Positions 18,592 to 27,815 of a stretch of 64,000 bases of DNA are shown one piece after another. Location: NCBI RefSeq assembly GCF_004006635.1, contig NZ_CP034842.1, positions 1,922,001 to 1,986,000 on the forward strand, in the 5' to 3' direction. The stretch comes from Fusobacterium necrophorum subsp. necrophorum. Its GTDB lineage: Bacteria; Fusobacteriota; Fusobacteriia; Fusobacteriales; Fusobacteriaceae. The notes under the pieces are model-generated. The model saw only the letters and a program-made list of their open reading frames with translations. It was not told the origin of the DNA and did no database searches. Every line of letters begins with the position of its first letter. The first letter of the stretch is position 1. Both the position numbers and the translations under genes were made by a program.

Positions 18592-19257
18592 ATGAAACTA
18601 CAATATCGACTGACAAGAAAAAAAATAAAACGAATGATTTTACGAGTATTAGAAGACGGAAGTCTACAGGTAAATGCTCCTTTTTTCGTTTCCCAAAAAC
18701 AAATTGACTCCTTTCTGGAAGAACAAATTCCTTGGATAGAAAAAACAAGAAAAAAGATACAAAATCAGAAAAAAAAGAAAAACCCTTTCCAAGCTCACTA
18801 TCAATCCGGTGAAAAGTTTTCTATTTTCGGCAAAGAAGTCACTTTACAATTGAGAGTTTCAGAAAGTTCCTCCATTTATCTGGGAAAACGCTTCCTCTAT
18901 GTTTTTTATCGTCAAGAGGAAAGCAAAAAATTGAGAGAAAACATCCACCACTATTTTTTGAACTTACTGAAAGAAAGTCTGGAATTCTATTTGAAAAAAT
19001 ATTCAGAAGCACTACAGCTGTTCCCAAGCAAATTTCAAATCAAAACGATGAAATCCGCTTGGGGTGTTTACCACACGAAAGGAAATGACATCAGTTTCAA
19101 TAGTCTTCTTCTCTCTCAAACAGAAGAATTTATTGAGTATATCGTAGTGCATGAACTATGTCATCTCCGTTATCTAAATCATCAAAAAGAATTTTGGAAT
19201 TTGGTAGCTAGCCAAATTCCAAATTATCGTGAAATTCGAAAAAGTTGTCGTGAATGA
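18592..19257 (+). CDS. SprT/YgjP-like zinc metalloprotease
   Basis: A 221-residue member of the YgjP-like (DUF45/WLM) family of cytoplasmic metallopeptidases. The zinc motif HELCH is at 187-191, with a likely third ligand in LNHQKEFW (His197). The Trp-rich SAWGVYHTKG segment before it is also typical. The frame is open to a TTG at 18529, but that region overlaps the terminator tail; the ATG at 18592 has GGAAAGGA eight bases upstream and gives the family's normal start. The family's physiological substrate is not established. It stands alone between two terminator-like regions. Confidence 0.85.
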   Translation: MKLQYRLTRKKIKRMILRVLEDGSLQVNAPFFVSQKQIDSFLEEQIPWIEKTRKKIQNQKKKKNPFQAHYQSGEKFSIFGKEVTLQLRVSESSSIYLGKRFLYVFYRQEESKKLRENIHHYFLNLLKESLEFYLKKYSEALQLFPSKFQIKTMKSAWGVYHTKGNDISFNSLLLSQTEEFIEYIVVHELCHLRYLNHQKEFWNLVASQIPNYREIRKSCRE

Positions 19258-19297
19258 AATCCTTTTTAAATTTCATATGACTTAGCACTTTAAAAAA

Positions 19298-22180
19298 TTA
19301 AAATTTATATTGTACTCCTGTTGAAAACACACTGGAAGCTCGTTTTCCATCTTGGAATCGGAAATCGATATTTCCATAAATTCCAAACTCTGGATGAATT
19401 TCTTTGAATACTCCTGCACCAAACCATGTTGTATTCTTTGCTTGTTTGATTCCTTGAAATTCTTGCTTTGTTGAATTTCCTGTATAATGTCCTTCAAAAC
19501 TTAAATCTCTTCCATCTATATTCACAGCTTGTGTTACATAACCTTGGAATTTGTAAGAATTCACATCATACTCTGCCCGTAATCCTACTAAAAAATTATG
19601 ATTTTGATAATTTTTCGCAGCTGCATGAATTCCCCAAGCAGCATTGGATTCTGTAAAAGATCCTCGTCGTAATGTCTCATGAGAATAGCCAAGAAATGGA
19701 GTGATATATTTCATCTTTTTTCCAACTTCGAAATAACTGGAATATAAATAGTCTCGATGTTTCACATCTCCCATAACTGTATAGGCATGTACATCCAATA
19801 ATTCTCTCTTCACTCGGCTAGACACTCTTGCTGTTCCTAATCTTCCTACTAGGTAATAATCCTTTGCAAATTGTTTTTTCCCGTAAAAAGACATTCCAAA
19901 CATATCACTCTTCGCATCCCCTGCATATTTATCAAAATTAGCATGTGCATAAGAATAAGAAAAAGCAAGTCCTAATTTTGTGCTGTCATTGATTGCCTTA
20001 TCAATTCCTACTTGTCCTCCTGATACATGGGTTTTCGCGGAAGCATATCCACTTTGTTGTAGTTTTCCACTACTTCCAATAGCAGAAACCCAAGTGTTCC
20101 ATTCTTTTTTCGACCTAGATAGATTTTCGATTCCTGCTAAACGATTTGATAAATCTCGATTCATATCTTGAACTTGTGAGAAAGTCAAAGCCTGAGAAGA
20201 AGCATAAATTTCTCCAGTTAATTTTTCCGTAGCCGTAGCAAAAGCAGTAGTTGCCATAGTTTGCAAAGAAGCCCCCATAGCGAGCTCTTCTGCTGTGGCC
20301 ATTCCACTGGCTACTTTTTGATCCAAGTCAACAAATACTTTTTCTACGTTTTGTGCAGAATTTTTAGAAGATTCTCCTGCCTCCCCTAAATATTCTACTA
20401 CATTTTGACGAGAAAGTTTTACATCCACTCCCTTTTCTGTAGTCTCTATCTTTCCAGTTACCATTCCTTGTGTTTCTACAGAATCAAATTCCCCTGCAAC
20501 TGTTTTTCCACTTAATACGGTTTGTGTTTTGCTTTCCCCAATATACCCATTATTAAGAATTCCTAAAGTTCCTCCTTGTAAATAAATATTTCCTTTTACA
20601 TGTACATTGGAAGAAAATCCGATTTGTGTATGAGATCCTGTACGAGCTGTATAATCTCCTCCAATAATCGCACTACTCCCTGTAAATGTTACCCTTCCTG
20701 CATTATCAACATTTCCTTTATTAGAAATATCCTGAAAATCTACTTCCTTTTCATCAATTAAAGTAGTTTTATTCTTATATCCTATAATACTCTTACTATG
20801 TAAAACCAGTGTTCCTGCACTTTTAACGTCAATTCCACTAGCATGAATTTTATGAACTTCTAAAGTTCCTTCTGTTACAATACTTTTTCCTTGATAACTA
20901 TTATTTCCTGTCAAATGTAAGCTTCCTGCTCCAGATTTTTCTAATCCTCCCTCTCCATGAATTTCATTTTCAAAGTAAGAGACAGTTCCTTCGGGAAGTT
21001 TTGCACGAAAATATAATTTTTCATCTATCCGATTATTCCCATCAATCTGTAACAATTCTGTTAAAAAAGCTCCCGGCCCTTTTAAAGCTCTTTCTGTATT
21101 CAACATCCCCCAACCATATTCTTTATTTGGTTTTGACTCAGTATATCGTGTTTCATTTTCTGAATTGGTTCTATCTGTTGTACTAAAAAGAGTTTGTCGA
21201 ACCTGATCATTTGTCATCCAATCGAATTTTTCAGCCACTAGAGCTGCCGCTCTTGCTACTCTCGGAGCTGCAAAAGAAGAACCAATTGTGCTAGAATTGC
21301 ATCCTCCATCTGCTGAAATCGACCAACGAAAAGCATCTCCTGGATAGGCCAGATGCTTTGTATAATGAACATTCTTTATTCCATTTCTATATTTTTCCAC
21401 TCCAATAGCGCTAATCCAACCTTTTTCCAATTCAGGAACATATTTGGGTAGTTTTGCCTCTAAAGTAGAATCATTCACAGAAACATCCCCTGTCCCATAG
21501 TTTCCATTTGCCCAAACAAAAATAGCTCCTTTTTCAACAAATGGTTTATATATCTGTTCAATAAAAGTTTTCATGGGATCTGTGTTGACCTCTGTTTTCT
21601 CGCTCGTCTCCTTAGTAGCACTCGCATCACTAACAGCTCCTCCAAAGGATTGATTAAAAACCTTTATTTTTTGATTTCCAAATTTTGGCAATAGTTGATG
21701 ATAAAATGATGTACTAGTAGTAATCCCCTTATTCTCATCTTTCGAAGTTCCCGCTGTCACAGCAAGTGCTTTAAAAGAAACTCCCTCCATCATGGCCTCT
21801 AAAACTTGTTCTCCATGTGAATCTCCATTGGCATGATAAGAAGACTCTCTCTCTAAAATTTCAATTCCTGGATATTTTTGCTTGAGTGTGGCAGAATGAG
21901 TGATAAAATCACTATCTATAATGGCAAGCTTTTGACTCTCCCCTTTTTTATTTCCCCTTGTATCCGTTGGGATATTTTCTGTAGAATTCTGTCGCAATTT
22001 CCATACTGTTGAAATATTTCTTTTTTCAATATTTAGTGGCTCATTCGGTCTCACATTGGAGCCTCCATCCCCACCCCCTCCGCCTCCGCCTCCACAATTG
22101 GTACAGAGAAGAGAGGTTAAAAATAATAATAATAATTTCCCTTTCAAGTTTATAGATTCATTTTTTTTCTTTTTTTTCAT
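19298..22180 (-). CDS. Subtilisin-like autotransporter protease, probable lipoprotein
   Basis: A 960-residue type V secreted protease. A basic N-terminus and hydrophobic stretch end in LLCTNC, followed by eight glycines, so Cys29 is a probable lipidation site, though Asn at -1 is unusual. The S8 domain has Asp89 in IIDSD, His122 in DSHGEQV, oxyanion Asn225 in ANGN and Ser302 in GSSFAAP. Then comes a passenger beta-helix segment (GAGSLHLTGNNSY, about 415-445) and a C-terminal beta-barrel (about 680-960) ending in YKF. This resembles the fusolisin-type and NalP-type proteases that cut host or self surface proteins. The ribosome site is AAGGAGGC. It is transcribed alone. Confidence 0.93.
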   Translation of the reverse strand: MKKKKKNESINLKGKLLLLFLTSLLCTNCGGGGGGGGDGGSNVRPNEPLNIEKRNISTVWKLRQNSTENIPTDTRGNKKGESQKLAIIDSDFITHSATLKQKYPGIEILERESSYHANGDSHGEQVLEAMMEGVSFKALAVTAGTSKDENKGITTSTSFYHQLLPKFGNQKIKVFNQSFGGAVSDASATKETSEKTEVNTDPMKTFIEQIYKPFVEKGAIFVWANGNYGTGDVSVNDSTLEAKLPKYVPELEKGWISAIGVEKYRNGIKNVHYTKHLAYPGDAFRWSISADGGCNSSTIGSSFAAPRVARAAALVAEKFDWMTNDQVRQTLFSTTDRTNSENETRYTESKPNKEYGWGMLNTERALKGPGAFLTELLQIDGNNRIDEKLYFRAKLPEGTVSYFENEIHGEGGLEKSGAGSLHLTGNNSYQGKSIVTEGTLEVHKIHASGIDVKSAGTLVLHSKSIIGYKNKTTLIDEKEVDFQDISNKGNVDNAGRVTFTGSSAIIGGDYTARTGSHTQIGFSSNVHVKGNIYLQGGTLGILNNGYIGESKTQTVLSGKTVAGEFDSVETQGMVTGKIETTEKGVDVKLSRQNVVEYLGEAGESSKNSAQNVEKVFVDLDQKVASGMATAEELAMGASLQTMATTAFATATEKLTGEIYASSQALTFSQVQDMNRDLSNRLAGIENLSRSKKEWNTWVSAIGSSGKLQQSGYASAKTHVSGGQVGIDKAINDSTKLGLAFSYSYAHANFDKYAGDAKSDMFGMSFYGKKQFAKDYYLVGRLGTARVSSRVKRELLDVHAYTVMGDVKHRDYLYSSYFEVGKKMKYITPFLGYSHETLRRGSFTESNAAWGIHAAAKNYQNHNFLVGLRAEYDVNSYKFQGYVTQAVNIDGRDLSFEGHYTGNSTKQEFQGIKQAKNTTWFGAGVFKEIHPEFGIYGNIDFRFQDGKRASSVFSTGVQYKF

Positions 22181-22393
22181 CTATGCCTCCTTAACTAATT
22201 TTTATATAACATGCTTTTTTATGATATAATTCAATATATTTTTTATGTTTTTCTTCATTTTTGTTCTTTTTTAAGATGTATTCTTTTTAGATTATACATT
22301 ACAATTTTATAATACTCTTTTCTTAAAATTTATTCAATATATTTTTATCTAAACTGAAAAACATATATAAAATTTTACTTTTTCAGAAAGAAC

Positions 22394-22422
22394 TGGACAA
22401 GCAAAAAATTGAGTGCTATAAT
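22394..22422 (+). promoter_or_regulatory. Promoter of asnA
   Basis: TGGACA at 22394-22399, 17-base spacer, TATAAT at 22417-22422, about 37 bases before the asnA start. Confidence 0.7.
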
Positions 22423-22458
22423 AATTAACATAGAAAATTAGGGAGGCATTATGTCATT

Positions 22459-23442
22459 ATGGAATATAAATCGAAATTAGGCTTATTAGACACCGAGATC
22501 GCTATCAAAAAAGTAAAAGATTTTTTTGAAAAAGAACTATCCTTAGAACTTTCTTTAATTCGAGTTTCCGCTCCTATTTTCGTAAGACCGGAAAGCGGAT
22601 TGAATGACAATTTAAATGGGATTGAAAGACCTGTTTCTTTCGACGTCAAAGCAGGAGATATTGCGGAAATCGTTCATTCTTTAGCAAAGTGGAAGAGAAT
22701 GGCTCTGTATCGTTATGGAATTGAAACCTATAATGGTCTATATACGGACATGAATGCCATTCGAAGAGATGAAGACCCGGATGCTATCCATTCTTATTAT
22801 GTAGACCAATGGGATTGGGAGAAAATCATTAAAAAGGAAGATAGAAATATAGAAACCTTAAAACATGTTGTGGAAGGAGTCTACTCCGCTTTACGAAAAA
22901 CGGAACGATATTTGAGAACGCAATATCCGACTCTTAGTAAAAAATTACCGGAAAAGATTACTTTTATCACAACACAAGAATTGGAAGATAAATATCCGAA
23001 TCTTACTCCAAAAGAAAGAGAGCATGCCATAGCAAAGGAACACAAAGCGGTTTTTCTTATGAAAATTGGAGGAACTTTGGCTTCCGGACAAAAACATGAC
23101 GGTAGAGCTCCCGACTATGATGATTGGGAATTGAATGGAGATATTCTGGTTTGGTATGAACCTTTACAAATCGGATTGGAACTTTCCTCTATGGGAATTC
23201 GTGTTGATGAAGAATCCTTGGAAAGACAATTAAAAATTTCAGGTTTGGAAGAAAGGAAAGCTTTTCCGTTTCATCAAATGGTACTGAACAAAGAATTACC
23301 ATACAGCATTGGAGGAGGAATCGGACAATCCCGGATTTGTATGTTTTTCTTGGAAAAAATTCATATCGGAGAAGTACAAGCCTCTATCTGGCCGGAAGAA
23401 ATTCGTAAGGAATGTGAAGAAAAAAATATTATTTTATTGTAA
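22459..23442 (+). CDS. asnA: Aspartate-ammonia ligase (asparagine synthetase A)
   Basis: This cytoplasmic enzyme makes asparagine from aspartate, ammonia and ATP. The 327-residue product has the AsnA class II synthetase-like fold markers: [19 protein letters not shown] near the N-terminus, [17 protein letters not shown], and [16 protein letters not shown] near the end. The length is normal. An ATG eight bases upstream is in another frame and closes at once; the ATG at 22459 is about 12 bases from GGGAGG. No terminator separates it from the next promoter at 23451, so some read-through into the transporter leader is possible. Confidence 0.94.
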   Translation: MEYKSKLGLLDTEIAIKKVKDFFEKELSLELSLIRVSAPIFVRPESGLNDNLNGIERPVSFDVKAGDIAEIVHSLAKWKRMALYRYGIETYNGLYTDMNAIRRDEDPDAIHSYYVDQWDWEKIIKKEDRNIETLKHVVEGVYSALRKTERYLRTQYPTLSKKLPEKITFITTQELEDKYPNLTPKEREHAIAKEHKAVFLMKIGGTLASGQKHDGRAPDYDDWELNGDILVWYEPLQIGLELSSMGIRVDEESLERQLKISGLEERKAFPFHQMVLNKELPYSIGGGIGQSRICMFFLEKIHIGEVQASIWPEEIRKECEEKNIILL

Positions 23443-23450
23443 AAAGAGGA

Positions 23451-23479
23451 TTGACTTTTTTACAAAGAATAGGTATAAT
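23451..23479 (+). promoter_or_regulatory. Strong promoter of the amino-acid ABC transporter leader
   Basis: TTGACT at 23451-23456, 17-base spacer, perfect TATAAT at 23474-23479, beginning nine bases after the asnA stop. The transcript leader to the first transporter gene is about 240 bases long and holds a short ORF and two terminators. Confidence 0.8.
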
Positions 23480-23513
23480 AAACAAAATCAGAAAATATTA
23501 GGAGGAAATAAAA

Positions 23514-23555
23514 ATGAAATCTATAGTGAGGAGAAGGCAATTTCACATGTATTAG
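23514..23555 (+). CDS. Candidate leader peptide MKSIVRRRQFHMY
   Basis: A 13-codon ORF with an excellent ribosome site (AGGAGGAAATAAA before the ATG), starting about 30 bases after the predicted transcription start. It contains three consecutive Arg codons (AGG AGA AGG) plus Lys and His. It is followed by terminators at 23631 and 23681, directly ahead of a polar amino-acid transporter. This is the layout of translation-coupled attenuation by basic amino acids, which is my inference. A longer overlapping frame exists but lacks any such ribosome site. Confidence 0.5.
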   Translation: MKSIVRRRQFHMY

Positions 23556-23630
23556 AATTGAATAGCCTAGTGTCAGTGACTTTGTTTTCATTTTTATTTT
23601 ATCACATTTTGTATTAAGTATATCTGAGAG

Positions 23631-23659
23631 GTCAATAGAAATATTCTATTGACTTTTTT
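23631..23659 (+). terminator. First terminator in the ABC transporter leader
   Basis: Perfect 10-pair stem GTCAATAGAA/TTCTATTGAC with an ATA loop, followed by six Ts. It lies 75 bases past the leader ORF stop. Confidence 0.85.
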
Positions 23660-23680
23660 ATAAAAATGTATATTAAAACG

Positions 23681-23709
23681 AAAAACAGTTTGTCAAAAAC
23701 TGTTTTTTT
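23681..23709 (+). terminator. Second terminator in the ABC transporter leader
   Basis: Stem AAAAACAGTTT/AAACTGTTTTT around GTCAA, ending in a T-run and lying only seven bases before the AGGAGG of the permease gene. Tandem terminators here mean that transporter expression needs read-through or anti-termination. Confidence 0.75.
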
Positions 23710-23724
23710 ATTTTTTAGGAGGAC

Positions 23725-24402
23725 ATGGTGGAATATTTACAAACATTACAAGACATTTTTTTAGCGGAAGATCGTTATCTTTACATTCTAAACGGATTGG
23801 GATTTTCTGTGGGGGTTACTCTTTTTGCGGCGATTTTAGGAATTTTATTGGGAATTCTGTTAGCCTTACTGAAATTATCTCAATCGAAATTCTTGTCCCA
23901 AATTGCCTTACTGTACATTGATATTGTGCGTGGAACGCCGGCTGTTGTACAACTGATGATTTTAGCTAACATCGTTTTTGTGGGAGCCTTACGAGAAACT
24001 CCTATTTTATTGGTTGCAGGAATTGCTTTTGGAATAAATTCCGGAGCCTATGTGGCAGAAATCATTCGTGCCGGAATTGAAGGTTTGGAAAAGGGACAGA
24101 CGGAGGCAGGGAGAGCTTTGGGGCTTAGCTATGCTCAAACAATGAAATTTATTATCATTCCACAGGCAATTAAAAAAATTCTTCCGGCTTTAGTCAGTGA
24201 ATTCATCACGTTATTGAAAGAAACTTCCATTGTCGGATTTATTGGAGGAGTTGATTTACTGCGTTCTGCCAATATCATTACAAGTCAAACCTATCGTGGA
24301 GTGGAACCTTTATTAGCTGTCGGTATCATCTATTTAATATTGACAAGCATATTTACCATATTGATGAGAAAAGTAGAAAAGGGGTTGAAAGTCAGTGATT
24401 AG
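23725..24402 (+). CDS. Polar amino-acid ABC transporter permease
   Basis: Inner-membrane permease of the His/Glu/Gln/Arg/opine group, 225 residues with about five helices and the EAA loop [24 protein letters not shown], whose parts contact the ATPase. The N-terminal [11 protein letters not shown] is typical of the family. The ATG is only two bases from AGGAGG; a GTG at 23728 has five-base spacing and may be the true start. It overlaps the ATPase gene by eight bases and belongs to a permease-ATPase-binding protein operon. A single permease gene implies a homodimer. Confidence 0.92.
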   Translation: MVEYLQTLQDIFLAEDRYLYILNGLGFSVGVTLFAAILGILLGILLALLKLSQSKFLSQIALLYIDIVRGTPAVVQLMILANIVFVGALRETPILLVAGIAFGINSGAYVAEIIRAGIEGLEKGQTEAGRALGLSYAQTMKFIIIPQAIKKILPALVSEFITLLKETSIVGFIGGVDLLRSANIITSQTYRGVEPLLAVGIIYLILTSIFTILMRKVEKGLKVSD

Positions 24403-25123
24403 AGTTGAACATTTAGATAAAAATTTTGATAACTTAAAAGTGTTAAAAGATATTTCCGTAGAAATTCAAAAAGGAGATATTGTAGCAATTATAGGTCCTT
24501 CTGGAAGTGGAAAATCTACTTTTCTTCGTTGTATCAATCGTTTAGAAGAACCCAGTGCCGGACATATTTTTATCGATGAAGAGGATTTAATGGAGGAAAA
24601 TGTCGACATCAATAAAATTCGAGCCAAAGTGGGAATGGTATTCCAACATTTCAATCTATTCCCACATATGACGGTATTGGAAAATTTGATCTTAGCACCG
24701 ATACAAATCAAAAAGATGCCAGAAGAGGAAGCCAAAGAAAAAGCAAAAGCCTTATTGGATAAAGTTGGATTATCGGATAAGGCGGAAGCCTACCCAAATC
24801 AATTGTCCGGCGGACAAAAACAAAGAATTGCCATTGCAAGAGCTTTGGCAATGGAACCGGAATTGATTCTATTCGACGAGCCGACTTCCGCCTTAGATCC
24901 TGAAATGATTAAAGAAGTGCTGGATGTTATGAGAGAATTGGCAAAAGAAGGAATGACTATGATGATAGTAACTCATGAAATGGGATTTGCTAAAAATGTA
25001 GCTAACCGTGTTTTATTTATGGAGCAGGGAGCTATCATCGAAGACTGTCATCCGAAAGAATTATTTGAACATCCGAAAAGTGAGCGTGTGAAAGATTTTT
25101 TAAATAAAGTGTTAAATAAATAA
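24395..25123 (+). CDS. Polar amino-acid ABC transporter ATPase
   Basis: The 242-residue ATPase powers the transporter from the cytoplasmic face. It has Walker [10 protein letters not shown] (about 33-41), Q-loop [10 protein letters not shown], signature LSGGQKQR, Walker [15 protein letters not shown] and the switch His in VTHEM. It matches the GlnQ/ArtP group in length. Translation is coupled to the permease by an eight-base overlap, and the substrate-binding protein gene follows 44 bases later. Confidence 0.94.
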   Translation: MIRVEHLDKNFDNLKVLKDISVEIQKGDIVAIIGPSGSGKSTFLRCINRLEEPSAGHIFIDEEDLMEENVDINKIRAKVGMVFQHFNLFPHMTVLENLILAPIQIKKMPEEEAKEKAKALLDKVGLSDKAEAYPNQLSGGQKQRIAIARALAMEPELILFDEPTSALDPEMIKEVLDVMRELAKEGMTMMIVTHEMGFAKNVANRVLFMEQGAIIEDCHPKELFEHPKSERVKDFLNKVLNK

Positions 25124-25167
25124 TTTCCGATAAAAAGAATTCTATATAAAAAAGAGGAGTGATGAAT

Positions 25168-25884
25168 ATGAAAATGATGAAATACTTTGGAATGTTTATT
25201 TTAATGGGAATGATGTCGGCAGTGATGTTTGCAAAAACTCTTTATGTGGGAACCAATGCAGAATTTGCCCCTTTTGAATATTTAGAAAAAGGAAAAATAA
25301 CCGGTTTTGATATCGAACTGATGAATGCTCTTGCAAAGGAAATGAAAATGGATATTAAAATAGAAAATATGGCATTTGACGGTCTGTTACCGGCTTTACA
25401 AATGAAAAAAGTGGATGTTGTCATTGCAGGGATGACAGAAACTCCAGAAAGAAAAAAAGCGGTTAACTTTACAAAACCTTATTTCAAGGCAAAGCAAGTT
25501 ATTATTACAAAAAAAGGAAAAGATATCAAAGATTTCCAAGAATTAAGCGGAAAAAAAGTGGGCGTAATGCTTGGATTTACAGGAGATGCAGTAGTGAGTG
25601 ATATTAAAGGAGCTAAAGTACAACGATTTGATGCGACTTACTCTGCCGTAATGGCTCTGGAAAATGGAAAGGTGGACGCTGTGGTTGCCGATTCCGAACC
25701 TGCTAAAAAATATATCGCAAGTTACAAAGACTTATCCATTGCTTCTGCCAAAGCGGAAGAAGAAGATTACGCAATTGCTGTTCGAAAAAATGATAAAACC
25801 TTATTGGAGAATTTGAATAAGGCTATGGAGAAAGTAAAGGCAAACGGTACCTATGATGTTTTATTGAAAAAATATTTTAAATAG
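25168..25884 (+). CDS. Amino-acid ABC transporter substrate-binding protein
   Basis: This periplasmic solute-binding protein (family 3) has a signal peptide of about 20 residues ending MSAVMFAKT. The mature part begins LYVGTNAEFAPFEY. The ligand-pocket segment AGMTETPERKKAVNFTKPYF, with its Arg gripping the substrate carboxylate, and the C-terminal NGTYDVLLKKYF are typical. A GTG at 25159 and an ATG at 25162 sit too close to GAGGAG; the ATG at 25168, eight bases away, is the best start. Arginine/lysine/histidine as substrate is suggested only by the Arg-rich leader peptide upstream; glutamine-type ligands are not excluded. Confidence 0.92.
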   Translation: MKMMKYFGMFILMGMMSAVMFAKTLYVGTNAEFAPFEYLEKGKITGFDIELMNALAKEMKMDIKIENMAFDGLLPALQMKKVDVVIAGMTETPERKKAVNFTKPYFKAKQVIITKKGKDIKDFQELSGKKVGVMLGFTGDAVVSDIKGAKVQRFDATYSAVMALENGKVDAVVADSEPAKKYIASYKDLSIASAKAEEEDYAIAVRKNDKTLLENLNKAMEKVKANGTYDVLLKKYFK

Positions 25885-25895
25885 AGGAGGAAAAC

Positions 25896-26603
25896 ATGAA
25901 AATTGATGTATTCTTAACAGCGGAAGAAGCAAAAAGAAAAGAAATTCATGACAGCAATATCGTTGTCATCGATGTGTTGCGAGCAACTTCTGTTATGATT
26001 ACGGCAATGGCTCATGGAGTTTCCAAAATTCACCCCTATGAAAGCATAGAAGAAGTGAGAGAAGCCTCTCTTGCTTCTTCTTTTTCAATTCTATGCGGAG
26101 AGAGAAAAGGACTTACCATACATGGCTTTGACTATGGAAATTCTCCTCTGGAGTATCAAAAAGATAACATACGAGGTGCAGAAATGTTCATGACGACAAG
26201 TAACGGAACTCGTGCCTTACGAAATATCCATGGGCAAAATAATAGAATTTGGATTGCTTCTTTTTTAAATCTAAGCTCTATGAGTACTTTTTTAGAAACA
26301 GAGAAGAAAGACTGTACTATTCTCTGTGCAGGAACAGAAAATCAATTTTCACTTGACGATGCTCTCTGTGCAGGAATGCTGATACAAAAATTACACTGCT
26401 ATGAAAAATCGGATCTTGCTCTTGCCTTAGAAAGGCTTGCAAAAAATTCAAAAAATATAGCTGAAAGTCTGCATGCTGCAAAACATTATCGCTATTTAAA
26501 AAGTATCGGCTTGGAAAAAGATTTGGAATTTTGCTGCACTCCGGATCAGTATTCCCTTCTTTTGGAGTACGATCCGAACACAAACTCCATTTGTTCCATA
26601 TAA
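25896..26603 (+). CDS. ComB-like 2-phosphosulfolactate phosphatase family protein
   Basis: A 235-residue member of the ComB family, Mg-dependent acid phosphatases that release sulfolactate in coenzyme M synthesis in archaea. Recognised stretches are VVIDVLRATSVM, GERKG, GFDYGNSPLEY, TTSNGTRAL and CAGTENQFSLDDALCAG. Fusobacteria do not make coenzyme M, so the natural substrate is probably another phosphorylated acid. It follows the transporter operon by 11 bases with GAGGAGGAAAAC before the ATG and is likely co-transcribed. Its end is only 12 bases from the convergent jetD stop, with no visible terminator between them. Confidence 0.85.
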   Translation: MKIDVFLTAEEAKRKEIHDSNIVVIDVLRATSVMITAMAHGVSKIHPYESIEEVREASLASSFSILCGERKGLTIHGFDYGNSPLEYQKDNIRGAEMFMTTSNGTRALRNIHGQNNRIWIASFLNLSSMSTFLETEKKDCTILCAGTENQFSLDDALCAGMLIQKLHCYEKSDLALALERLAKNSKNIAESLHAAKHYRYLKSIGLEKDLEFCCTPDQYSLLLEYDPNTNSICSI

Positions 26604-26615
26604 AGCACTTCTTTG

Positions 26616-27815
26616 TTAAATTTCATGTAAGCATTTTTCAATGTGTTTTTTTATAACATGAAAAGGGATTCTTTCTTGTTCTAATCGAATTTTTTTTCCA
26701 AAGAAATTGTTTTGTAATTTTATAGCTAAATCAGATTCTTCTTTTGTTAAGTATTTTATATCAAATGACCACTGCCTTTCTTCTTCTACCCATAATTCTT
26801 TATATCCTAGCAAGATTTCTTCTGTCATAGCAAAAGATTTTAAATGTGGAAAAAAAGCTCTTGCTGTACTAAGAATATTAAATCCATGAGTATCTAAATC
26901 TCCCCAATAATAGAGTTTTTTTCTCGATAACCACTCTACCTCTCGAAGTAGAGTAATTCCATATCCTCTTCCAAAAATCACAATAGAGTTTTTATAGTTT
27001 GGAAAAGCAAGAAAATTAACTTCATTTTCCGTAAAAAATATATTTTCTATCTTAGGGTTCCATTGCTTGAATTCTGTAAAAGGAATACTAAGTTCTTTAA
27101 ATTTTTGCTCTTGATAAGTTTCATCTAAAATTCGAAATCGAACAGTAGTTTCTCTTCTTTTTAAGTAAAATTTGTCTTCAAATTCTTTTTTACTTAGATC
27201 CATAGATTCTTCAGGTAATAAAATTTTAAAGAGTTCTTCTAATATGGGTTTATGACTCTCCATAAATTTTGTATCGATTTCAGGAATATCTAATTGGCGT
27301 ATGTATAAATTAGGTCTTGGATTTTTTTCAAACCATCTAATAATTGCAATCAATTTTGAAAAATTTTTTCCCACATGATTTATTATTTTAAAAGGATATT
27401 TATAAATCCAATTCCGTAAATCTTCATTTTGAGGCCAAATATTAATAAATTCATCTGCAATCATCAAAAAAAGTTTCTCTTCAGCTTCTTTCTGGATCAA
27501 ATGAAGAGCTACTTCTTTGGTTGGAATGATGACATGTGTGGGAATTTTATTCTTTCCTACAATTCGAAAATTGATTTCCTTTTCTAATAATTCATAGCTA
27601 TTCTTTTTTTTTGCTTCCCTTTTCAAGCTTTGAATCCATTCTAAACTTTCCATAAAATAAAGAGAAAATTCTTGAGAAGTTGGCACTTTTAGAGCAATTT
27701 TTAAAGGAAATAAATTATTTTCTTCTAAACTGTTTCTCAGAATCTCCCCTTTATTCCATTTACTTTCTATTTTTGCTTTAATATCATTTATCTTGGTCCA
27801 TTTTTTCAAATCCAT
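26616..27815 (-). CDS. jetD: Wadjet protein JetD (topoisomerase VI-like nuclease subunit)
   Basis: JetD is the DNA-cleaving partner of the Wadjet SMC complex. The 399-residue protein fits the DUF3322 plus DUF2220 layout: an N-terminal DNA-binding region, and a C-terminal Toprim-like domain with TENEVNFLAFP (262-272) and WGDLDTHGF (304-312). The acidic Glu and Asp residues of that domain are present, so it looks active. The frame is open to 27881, but the ATG at 27815 has GGGAGGCAA before it and gives the usual JetD N-terminus. It overlaps the end of jetC by 32 bases. It is last in the jetABCD operon. Confidence 0.93.
   Translation of the reverse strand: MDLKKWTKINDIKAKIESKWNKGEILRNSLEENNLFPLKIALKVPTSQEFSLYFMESLEWIQSLKREAKKKNSYELLEKEINFRIVGKNKIPTHVIIPTKEVALHLIQKEAEEKLFLMIADEFINIWPQNEDLRNWIYKYPFKIINHVGKNFSKLIAIIRWFEKNPRPNLYIRQLDIPEIDTKFMESHKPILEELFKILLPEESMDLSKKEFEDKFYLKRRETTVRFRILDETYQEQKFKELSIPFTEFKQWNPKIENIFFTENEVNFLAFPNYKNSIVIFGRGYGITLLREVEWLSRKKLYYWGDLDTHGFNILSTARAFFPHLKSFAMTEEILLGYKELWVEEERQWSFDIKYLTKEESDLAIKLQNNFFGKKIRLEQERIPFHVIKKHIEKCLHEI

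Noticed and set aside
23309-23617. 102-codon ORF across the asnA end and transporter leader
   Set aside because: Its first half is out of frame with asnA and it lacks a start signal; the 13-codon ORF in another frame has the ribosome site.
23480-23725. T-box or lysine riboswitch in the transporter leader
   Set aside because: No T-box sequence (TGGNACCGCG-like) or lysine aptamer core is visible; the leader is mostly AT-rich linker and two simple terminators.
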